Part shown: positions 1-5,583 of the stretch, piece by piece
Position numbering within the stretch: position 1 is the stretch's first letter
Layout: every line of letters begins with the position of its first letter
From: AM-1111 sp046302135
GTDB lineage: Bacteria; Bacteroidota; Bacteroidia; B-17B0; Aurantibacillaceae
Assembly (NCBI GenBank): GCA_046302135.1
Contig: JBKCIQ010000125.1
Span: 1 to 8,104 of the forward strand
Direction of reading: 5' to 3'
Length of the DNA: 8,104 nt
The notes under the pieces: generated by a model
Told to the model about the DNA's origin: nothing
The model's input: the letters and a program-made list of their open reading frames with translations, nothing else
Databases searched by the model: none
Program-made: the position numbers and the translations under genes

Positions 1-252
1 TATACAGTTTTGAATGTTTTATTTCCACCTACTGAAAATGCAGAAATGCTTTTGTTCAACTTAGACATTTCAGGTATTGCGGCTTCAGGCGGAAGTGCGT
101 GTAGTAGTGGAAGCAATGTTGGCTCGCATGTTTTACGCGGAATAGGCGCAGATACTTCAAGACCTGCAGTAAGATTTTCCTTCAGTAAATACAACACTAA
201 AGAAGAAATTGACTACACACTCAACAAGGTTGTAGAACTTTTCAGTAAATAA
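1..252 (+). CDS. Cysteine desulfurase (NifS/IscS class), C-terminal 83 residues
   Basis: The frame is open from base 1 to the TAA at 250-252, so this is the 3' end of a gene starting outside the window; a complete family member is about 380-400 aa. Cysteine desulfurases are PLP enzymes that take sulfur from L-cysteine, forming a persulfide on a mobile catalytic cysteine for Fe-S clusters and other thio-cofactors. The catalytic-loop motif GGSACSSGS is visible, with the cysteine codon at 100-102, followed by SHVLRGIG and the conserved end RPAVRFSFSKYNTKEEID. The long loop with SACSSGS, rather than the short RTGHHCA type, places it in group I (NifS/IscS-like) and not SufS. The PLP-binding lysine lies upstream and is not visible, so activity cannot be judged. 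It ends 7 bp before the next gene and is probably co-transcribed with it. The TTG at 10-12 is internal, not a start. Confidence 0.9.
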   Translation, partial: YTVLNVLFPPTENAEMLLFNLDISGIAASGGSACSSGSNVGSHVLRGIGADTSRPAVRFSFSKYNTKEEIDYTLNKVVELFSK

Positions 253-259
253 ATTTTTC

Positions 260-1432
260 ATGAGTGAAAAAATACAAATTGGAATCATTGGATCTGGCGC
301 CATGGGATCTGGGATTGCACAGGTTGCAGCACAAGCAGGACATTTAGTATGTTTATTCGATACAAACGAAAATGCTCTAACAAAATCAAAACAAAATCTG
401 AGTTCAACTTTTAATAAGCTCGTTGAAAAAGGAAAGATCACATCAGAGGATGCGAAAAAATATTTTGAATCTATTAATTTTTGCAGTTCATTAAATGATG
501 AAAAACTAACTTCATCAAACCTAATAATCGAGGCAATTGTTGAAAATCTAGAAATCAAACAAAAAGTTTTTTCTGAAATTGAATCGAAAGTTTCTTCAGA
601 TTGTATTTTAGCCAGCAACACATCATCTTTGAGTATTACCTCAATAGCATCTGCTTGTTCCAAACCTGAAAGAGTAATAGGAATACATTTTTTTAATCCG
701 GCACCGTTGATGCCTCTGGTAGAAATTATTCCCGGAATTGCAAGCTCAAAAAAAGTAAGTGAAACCGCACAATCAGTTATTTCCAAAATGGGAAAATCTG
801 TGGTTTTGTGTAAAGATACCCCGGGTTTTATTGTAAACAGAATTGCACGACCATACTACGGAGAAGCCATGCGTATTTACGAAGAAGGCATAGCAGATAT
901 CCCTACAATTGATCATGCATTAAAAACGGTAGGCGGATTTAAAATGGGTCCTTTCGAATTGACTGATTTAATCGGGCATGATGTTAACTATACAGTAACC
1001 GAAACAGTATGGAGACAATTTTATTTTGATGCGCGTTACAAACCGGCTCTGTGTCAAAAGAGATTGGTAGAAGCAAAAATGTTTGGCAGAAAGAGCGGAA
1101 AAGGTTTTTATGATTACTCAGAAGGTGCGGTTACAACAAGTTATAAAGATGACAAGGAGTTGCATGATAAAATTTTTTTGAGAGTAATTTCTATGTTAGT
1201 GAACGAAGCCGCAGATGCACTTTATCTTAATGTTGCTTGCGCTCAAGACATTGATACTGCAATGATGAAGGGCGTGAATTATCCTAAAGGATTATTGAAA
1301 TGGGGTACTGAAATTGGATTAGATAAAATTCTCTGCACGCTTGATGATTTGTATTCGTTATACAGAGAAGAACGCTACCGTGCCTCTGTATTATTGAGAA
1401 AACACGCTAAAAATAAAATCACATTCTATTAG
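260..1432 (+). CDS. 3-hydroxyacyl-CoA dehydrogenase (NAD-dependent), 390 aa
   Basis: A cytoplasmic beta-oxidation-type enzyme that interconverts L-3-hydroxyacyl-CoA and 3-ketoacyl-CoA with NAD. The Rossmann motif G11-S-G13-A-M-G16 is present, with D34 at the end of the second strand to bind the NAD ribose. The catalytic set is complete: Ser122 (NTSS), His143 (GIHFFNP), Glu155 and Asn193 (TPGFIVNR). The S-H, H-E and E-N spacings of 21, 12 and 38 match those I recall for human short-chain HAD. The first C-terminal dimerisation domain runs about 188-286 (GPFELTDLIG at 230-239). A second, related domain follows at about 300-385 (LVNEAADAL, YPKGLLKWG). This makes it longer than the ~280-aa 3-hydroxybutyryl-CoA dehydrogenases and like PaaH/PaaC-type enzymes. 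No hydratase or thiolase gene is nearby, so chain length and pathway (fatty acid, phenylacetate or butyrate) cannot be set. The start is the first ATG after the upstream stop, without an obvious Shine-Dalgarno sequence. The 62-bp convergent gap after it holds no convincing terminator. Confidence 0.92.
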   Translation: MSEKIQIGIIGSGAMGSGIAQVAAQAGHLVCLFDTNENALTKSKQNLSSTFNKLVEKGKITSEDAKKYFESINFCSSLNDEKLTSSNLIIEAIVENLEIKQKVFSEIESKVSSDCILASNTSSLSITSIASACSKPERVIGIHFFNPAPLMPLVEIIPGIASSKKVSETAQSVISKMGKSVVLCKDTPGFIVNRIARPYYGEAMRIYEEGIADIPTIDHALKTVGGFKMGPFELTDLIGHDVNYTVTETVWRQFYFDARYKPALCQKRLVEAKMFGRKSGKGFYDYSEGAVTTSYKDDKELHDKIFLRVISMLVNEAADALYLNVACAQDIDTAMMKGVNYPKGLLKWGTEIGLDKILCTLDDLYSLYREERYRASVLLRKHAKNKITFY

Positions 1433-1494
1433 CTTAATTAATAGAAGTAGCTTCGGGCATAATCAATTTAGAGAATTAATCAATCTTTAGTTTA

Positions 1495-2748
1495 TTAGAT
1501 TTTTTCATCGTTTAGGTGAATAGATTTCTTTGACTTTTTCATGCGTTCAAGCATTACAAAATAAACGACATATTTTTCCTTGTCTTTTTTTATCCTAATC
1601 GCATAAGCAGATTCCATTACCTTACTTTTTTTTTGATTTTTTCGCGAAATCTCCAACTCATCAGATAGTTTTTGTATAATATTTAAAGTAGTAAAATTAT
1701 TTTCATCAAAAAAAAGAATGCTAACATGTTCAGCTAGTGCTGTTCGTTTATTTTTAAAATATCCAAGATAATGTGATGCCTTCAAAACTCTTATTTCAGG
1801 CGTAGCTCCATAAAAACAACCTCTTCCCTTTTGTTGTTGATTACACGGCGACTTATTTGAAAGCAGGTAATTTAAATGATATTTGGAGGCGATTTCAAGT
1901 GCTTTATTTTTTTCTGAAAGTGAATCAATTAAAAACTTTTGTATAATTAAGGATAATTCTTTTTCTTTTTGTGGAATTGAAACTGGTTTTGACACATTTT
2001 TCAATTTTATCTTATTGGTTTTAGAATTTACAGATGAGTTTGATTTTTCATTTACATTTTCAATTAAAGAAGTACTAACATCAACCAAATCAAATTTCTT
2101 TTTTTCGATAAAATTTGGAGAAGTTGGCAAATTAAAAGTTTGCTCAATGTAATTATTAGAATGGTACATAAACAAATCTGTACTTCTAATTGATGTTCCT
2201 GAAATGATAAATGCTACACCATGGCCGTAGCTGTCATCTCTAAGCATGTTTTCGTTGTGACCAGGGGAGTTTTTCCATGCATTAAAAGAACTAAAAGCAA
2301 TACCTTTTGCTATTTTATCTATTACTTTACCACATGCAGAATAAGAATCATAATATACGTTTTCTCCTGACCAGTTAAGATGTGATTTACCCTCACTTAC
2401 ATATTGTATTCGCTCACCTGGACCCAGACCTGTAAAAAAGTAGGTCCCGTTTTTTTGATTATGTGAGCATTGGGCATTAACCAACATCCACAAACAATGG
2501 TTTCTTGATGCCAGCCACAAAGTATCATCCCAAACCAATATACTTTTTTTATTGGCTTTTCTGTATTCATTTATTTCTTGATGAAAATAAAAAGCGGCCA
2601 AGCGCTCTATGTATTGAATCGAGTCAGTTTCAACAGCTTTTTTAATAGTATATAGTTGCCTTACAAGCTCCGGTTTACCTTTAGATAATAAAAAACTTGG
2701 GTAACAAAAAAAAAGAAAGCTCGATACAATTAATTCTTTTATTTTCAT
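1495..2748 (-). CDS. Exported CAP/SCP-domain protein with an unrecognised C-terminal region, 417 aa
   Basis: I chose the ATG at 2746-2748 because it begins directly with a signal peptide (K2-I-K, hydrophobic core about 6-21, then SKGKP). The frame stays open upstream, with an ATG at 2784 (429 aa) and a TTG at 2787, but these would put 12-13 polar residues before the signal. The CAP/SCP domain spans about 53-184: FHQEINEYR, CSH with His96, SGENVY with Glu129, FNAWKNSPGHNENML with Trp158 and His164, then YGHGVAFI. These are the two histidines and the glutamate of the usual CAP cleft. Bacterial CAP proteins are secreted or envelope proteins of mostly unknown biochemical role. A lysine- and serine-rich linker (about 215-255) leads to a C-terminal region (about 265-417) that I do not recognise; it has two cysteines (302, 311) and the hydrophobic strands YAIRI and KYVVYFVML. 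No lipobox and no type IX C-terminal sorting domain is seen, so it is probably periplasmic. It is transcribed alone, convergent with the dehydrogenase and divergent from the transporter. Confidence 0.85.
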   Translation of the reverse strand: MKIKELIVSSFLFFCYPSFLLSKGKPELVRQLYTIKKAVETDSIQYIERLAAFYFHQEINEYRKANKKSILVWDDTLWLASRNHCLWMLVNAQCSHNQKNGTYFFTGLGPGERIQYVSEGKSHLNWSGENVYYDSYSACGKVIDKIAKGIAFSSFNAWKNSPGHNENMLRDDSYGHGVAFIISGTSIRSTDLFMYHSNNYIEQTFNLPTSPNFIEKKKFDLVDVSTSLIENVNEKSNSSVNSKTNKIKLKNVSKPVSIPQKEKELSLIIQKFLIDSLSEKNKALEIASKYHLNYLLSNKSPCNQQQKGRGCFYGATPEIRVLKASHYLGYFKNKRTALAEHVSILFFDENNFTTLNIIQKLSDELEISRKNQKKSKVMESAYAIRIKKDKEKYVVYFVMLERMKKSKKSIHLNDEKI

Positions 2749-2948
2749 TCGATTAATTTTTTCAGTTGATAAATTTTCATACATCAATCAACATCAATAA
2801 CTCAAGGATAAATAAATTGTTACACAAAAACAGAATTGATTAGTAAATAACTCACCTACCTATTTAAGAACTTATTCGAAAGCTAAACCCGAAAATTCAA
2901 ATAAATCAGAATTTAATTTCTAATTTTATGTAATTCTTCTTAAAAGTG

Positions 2949-4355
2949 ATGCAAAAAAACGATCCAAAAGTAATACGCGCCTGGACCTTTTACGATTGGG
3001 CAAATTCTGTTTATCCGCTTTGCATTACCTCAGCTATTTTTCCGAACTTTTACGATAAGGTTACTTCTACTCTACAATCTACCATTACGCTTCCTGAAAA
3101 CAGCCCGGCGCTAGCCAAAACAATTGCTGTACTCGATAATCAGCAGCTCTATACTTATAATAAAACGGAAGCAAATCATCAGGTTACTCTTGAAATTTTT
3201 CATCATCAGGTAAATTTATTTGAGAAAAGTTTCGATAGCTCAGAAATTTACTCTTACGTTTATTCTTTTGCACTTTTAATTGTAGTTTTAATTATTCCAT
3301 TGTTATCTGGTATTGCAGATTATTTTGGCAACAAAAAAAGATACCTGCAGTTTTTTTGCGTTTTGGGTTCTCTTTCTTGCATGAGCATTTATTTTTTCAA
3401 TCCGCAAAATCTTGCAGTCAGTTTTATCCCATTTATAACTGCTACTATAGGCTTTTGGGCAAGTCTTGTGTTCTATAATTCATATCTACCCGAAATTGCT
3501 GATGAGTCCCAACAAGACAAGGTAAGTGCGAGGGGTTTCGCGATGGGCTATTTTGGAAGTTCAATACTTTTGATCATTTGCCTAGCACTCATAATCGGAG
3601 TAGGAAAAGAATTCACAAGATATTCTTTCTTATTAGTTGGTTTGTGGTGGATTGGTTTTGCACAAATTACTTTTTTCAAACTTCCAAATAAGGTTGGTGG
3701 TCATTCAGGAGAATTGAAAGGAAGCTTTTTTACGAAAGGATTTAGAGAAATTAAATCGGTCTTTGCAGAGGCAATTAAACAAAAATCTTTAAAAAGATTT
3801 TTATTCTCCTACTTCTTCTACAACATGGGAGTACAAACGGTATTGGTTATGGCTGTGTTGTTCGCAAGAAAAGAAATCATTTGGGAGGATGAAAAAATCA
3901 AAACCAACTCGCTTATCATTTCTATTCTCCTCATTCAGTTCCTGGGAATAGCAGGTTCTTTTATGTTTTCATACCTATCAAAGAAAATCGGTAACATCAA
4001 AACCATAGGATTAATTATTTTTCTTTGGATGGCTGTTTGTATTTATACATATTTTATAGTAAGGCAACCCATACATTTTTTCGTAGTTGCCGCAACCGTA
4101 GGATTAGTAATGGGTGGGATTCAATCGCTATCCAGGAGTACTTACAGCAAATTAATTCCGGAAACTCATGATCACACTTCATATTTTAGTTTGTATGATG
4201 TGCTAGAAAAAATTGGAATCATCATTGGAAGTGTAACTTTTGGTTTAATCTCACAATTTGCAGGTGGAATGCGCAATTCAGTTTTGGCCTTAATAGTATT
4301 TTTCGTAATTGGAATTATTATACTTTTTACTGTTCCAAAACTTAACCAAAAGTAG
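2949..4355 (+). CDS. MFS transporter of the UMF1/Atg22-like family, 468 aa
   Basis: A polytopic inner-membrane carrier of the major facilitator superfamily. The N-terminal signature AWTFYDWANSVYP (11-23) is characteristic of the UMF1/Atg22-like branch. A soluble loop of about 65 residues follows the first helix (about 35-100). The MFS motif A equivalent GIADYFGNKK (121-130) sits after the second helix. Family-typical stretches LVFYNSYLPEIA (173-184), GGIQSLSRSTYSKLIP (389-404) and SYFSLYDVLEK (411-421) are also visible. Hydrophobic segments recur to the C-terminus, consistent with about 11-12 helices. The substrate is unknown; yeast Atg22 exports amino acids from the vacuole, but that cannot be carried over to this protein. 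The ATG at 2949 is preferred to the GTG immediately before it. The stop lies 2 bp before the LutA-like gene's ATG, so the two are probably translationally coupled. No clear TAnnTTTG box was found upstream; TAATTTTA at 2921-2928 is the closest. Confidence 0.88.
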   Translation: MQKNDPKVIRAWTFYDWANSVYPLCITSAIFPNFYDKVTSTLQSTITLPENSPALAKTIAVLDNQQLYTYNKTEANHQVTLEIFHHQVNLFEKSFDSSEIYSYVYSFALLIVVLIIPLLSGIADYFGNKKRYLQFFCVLGSLSCMSIYFFNPQNLAVSFIPFITATIGFWASLVFYNSYLPEIADESQQDKVSARGFAMGYFGSSILLIICLALIIGVGKEFTRYSFLLVGLWWIGFAQITFFKLPNKVGGHSGELKGSFFTKGFREIKSVFAEAIKQKSLKRFLFSYFFYNMGVQTVLVMAVLFARKEIIWEDEKIKTNSLIISILLIQFLGIAGSFMFSYLSKKIGNIKTIGLIIFLWMAVCIYTYFIVRQPIHFFVVAATVGLVMGGIQSLSRSTYSKLIPETHDHTSYFSLYDVLEKIGIIIGSVTFGLISQFAGGMRNSVLALIVFFVIGIIILFTVPKLNQK

Positions 4356-4357
4356 TG

Positions 4358-5077
4358 ATGATTGTTGATGTTTTCATACCCTGCTACATAGATCAGTTCT
4401 ATCCTAATGTGGCGGAGTGTACTATAAAAATTTTGGAAAAAGTTGGTTGCGGTGTGAATTACAATCCTGAGCAGACATGCTGTGGGCAACCTGCATTTAA
4501 CGCCGGTTTACACGATACTTGTAAGGAGGTAGGAGAAAAGTTCATTAAAGATTTTTCTGGAGAAAATTATATTGTTGTTCCCAGCGCAAGTTGTGTAGGT
4601 ATGGTGAAAAATTACTTTCCTGAATTTTTTGTGAATTCATTGTTGCATCATGAGTATTCGAGAATCAGAAAAAATATTTTTGAACTTTCAGATTTTTTAG
4701 TGAACGTTTTAAAGGTTACCAATATCGGAGGCAGACTAGATGGTAAGGCCGTATTGCACCAATCCTGTGCCGCGTTACGTGAAATAAAAAAAACGGAAGA
4801 AGCAAAAATTTTGCTTACTAACGTGAGGGGTTTGCAGTTAATCGAAATTAAAAACGCTGAAGATTGCTGCGGATTTGGAGGAACATTTTCAATTAAAAAT
4901 TCTGCAATTGCAAGCGGAATGGGAATGGACAAATTAAATGCATTAAAGGAAGTAAATGCGGATTATTTTATTTCTACCGATTCAAGTTGTTTGATGCATT
5001 TAAGCAGCCTAGCGAGAAAAAATGAACTGAAAATTAAGTTTTTGCACCTAGCGGAAGCTTTGGCTAACAACATATAA
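4358..5077 (+). CDS. lutA: LutA-type (Fe-S)-binding protein with two CCG cysteine-rich domains, 239 aa
   Basis: Two tandem cysteine-rich (CCG, heterodisulfide-reductase-related) domains are visible. The first has C9, then C41-C42-G43, then C79; the second has C137, C170-C171-G172 and C211. The spacings are C-X31-CCG-X35-C and C-X32-CCG-X38-C. The final cysteine of the HdrB-type CXXC is replaced (CVGM, CLMH), which I recall as normal for the LutA/YkgE family. The length matches B. subtilis LutA (about 238 aa). LutA acts with LutB and LutC in oxidising L-lactate to pyruvate, and these domains bind Fe-S clusters in electron transfer. No lutB or lutC follows: the next 248 bp are non-coding and end in a terminator. 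The partners must therefore be elsewhere or absent. The ATG at 4358 is chosen over the GTG at 4355, which overlaps the transporter's stop. An electron-transfer subunit for another oxidoreductase is the alternative. Confidence 0.82.
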   Translation: MIVDVFIPCYIDQFYPNVAECTIKILEKVGCGVNYNPEQTCCGQPAFNAGLHDTCKEVGEKFIKDFSGENYIVVPSASCVGMVKNYFPEFFVNSLLHHEYSRIRKNIFELSDFLVNVLKVTNIGGRLDGKAVLHQSCAALREIKKTEEAKILLTNVRGLQLIEIKNAEDCCGFGGTFSIKNSAIASGMGMDKLNALKEVNADYFISTDSSCLMHLSSLARKNELKIKFLHLAEALANNI

Positions 5078-5143
5078 CTTTCTCATTATCTGAATGTTGT
5101 AATTATAATGCGTTTTGTTACCTTCCTGTGTTTTATATATAAG

Positions 5144-5300
5144 GACATTTCAGGAAATTTCAGAATGTCTTCCGATTTCTCTCAAGTTCTTTTTGGCCTG
5201 AAACTTGGTGTGTTTTGGCGGATGCACTAAATAAACTTCAGGTTGTTTCATGGTTAGTTTTGGTTTCTGAGCCCCACCCAAAAAGTGGGGCTTAGTTTTT
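5144..5300 (+). other. Structured non-coding stretch, possible small RNA or structured 3' UTR
   Basis: The 248-bp gap between lutA and the next gene has no plausible reading frame but several possible helices. GACATT 5144-5149 can pair with AATGTC 5164-5169. CCTGAA 5197-5202 can pair with TTCAGG 5237-5242. Inside that, TTGGTG 5205-5210 can pair with CACTAA 5225-5230 with one G-U. The terminator hairpin then closes the stretch. A possible weak promoter lies upstream: TTTG at 5114-5117 and, 18 bp on, TATATAAG at 5136-5143. The same sequence could simply be the 3' UTR of the transporter-lutA transcript. I do not recognise a known RNA family, and AT-rich sequence forms short helices by chance. 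Confidence 0.25.
5267..5300 (+). terminator. Intrinsic (rho-independent) terminator
   Basis: An 11-bp stem with one G-U pair is formed by CTGAGCCCCAC (5267-5277) and GTGGGGCTTAG (5285-5295). The loop is CCAAAAA, and five T follow at 5296-5300. It is the only GC-rich hairpin in the gap and lies about 190 bp after the lutA stop. It ends the upstream plus-strand transcript, or a small RNA, just before the next promoter. Confidence 0.88.
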
Positions 5301-5304
5301 ACCC

Positions 5305-5312
5305 TATCTTTG
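5305..5312 (+). promoter_or_regulatory. Bacteroidota -7 promoter box TATCTTTG
   Basis: TATCTTTG fits the Bacteroidota primary-sigma -7 consensus TAnnTTTG exactly. It lies 4 bp after the terminator's T-run and 13 bp before the ATG at 5326, which implies a leader of only about 8 nt. The place for a -33 TTTG falls inside the terminator hairpin and shows no match. It would drive the 74-aa gene and the phosphatase together. Confidence 0.6.
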
Positions 5313-5325
5313 CTCTAAAATTTCA

Positions 5326-5550
5326 ATGGAGTTCAATTTAACCGATCTAACCGGATACCTGGCATCTGCAGGTGTTTTAATTTCTTTTTTAATGAAAAAT
5401 GTTCGTTCCCTGAGAGTGGTAAACACAATTGGTTGCAGTATGTTTGTTTTTTATGGCTTTCTTCTTCAATATTCATGGCCCATAATTGTTACCAACATTG
5501 CTATTGTAATTATAAATTTATTTTTTCTTGCAAAAAACAATCAGGTTTGA
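5326..5550 (+). CDS. Small three-helix membrane protein, YgjV/SemiSWEET-like, 74 aa
   Basis: The 74 residues form three hydrophobic segments: about 8-23 (TGYLASAGVLISFLM), about 32-48 (VVNTIGCSMFVFYGFLL) and about 51-69 (WPIIVTNIAIVIINLFFLA). A short basic loop, KNVRSLRVVN, joins the first two. The GYLAS...ISF start, the R-V-N-I-G-C and FYGF core and the WPII..N..I..IN helix resemble short Bacteroidota proteins assigned to the YgjV-like group. Some of these carry a misleading 'uroporphyrinogen decarboxylase' name. It also resembles the SemiSWEET half-transporter fold, but the SemiSWEET PQ motif in helix 1 is missing, so sugar transport should not be assumed. If related, it would work as a homo-oligomer. 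A promoter box lies 13 bp upstream, and the phosphatase gene starts 33 bp downstream, so the two are probably one operon. Confidence 0.75.
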   Translation: MEFNLTDLTGYLASAGVLISFLMKNVRSLRVVNTIGCSMFVFYGFLLQYSWPIIVTNIAIVIINLFFLAKNNQV

Positions 5551-5583
5551 AATAATTTTAATTTTCGTCTTATAAAACAAAAA

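Noticed and set aside
157..786. A 209-codon open frame on the minus strand
   Set aside because: It is antisense to the 3-hydroxyacyl-CoA dehydrogenase, whose catalytic residues are complete. The translation shows no recognisable family and looks like a shadow of the coding strand.
1433..1494. A possible bidirectional terminator in the convergent gap (GAAG-TAG-CTTC at 1444-1454)
   Set aside because: The stem is only 4 bp with a 3-nt loop and no T-run. It is not convincing.
1495..1740. A type IX secretion C-terminal sorting domain on the CAP protein
   Set aside because: The C-terminus lacks the usual sorting-domain end and finishes in a lysine-rich tail.
2749..2787. Longer N-terminus of the CAP protein from TTG 2787 or ATG 2784
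   Set aside because: It would place polar residues before a well-formed signal peptide beginning at the ATG at 2748. The ATG at 2784 cannot be fully excluded.
2749..2948. Promoters in the divergent gap between the CAP gene and the transporter
   Set aside because: Neither strand has a full TAnnTTTG box. TAATTTTA at 2921 (plus) and TTTATTTG at 2898-2905 (minus) each have one mismatch and no paired -33 element.
4172..4489. A 105-codon minus-strand frame across the transporter-lutA junction
   Set aside because: It is antisense to two well-supported genes and its translation shows no recognisable family.
5551..5583. A separate promoter for the phosphatase (TAATTTTC at 5559-5566)
   Set aside because: It mismatches the final G of the -7 consensus and has no -33 element at a suitable distance. 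Co-transcription from the upstream box is simpler.
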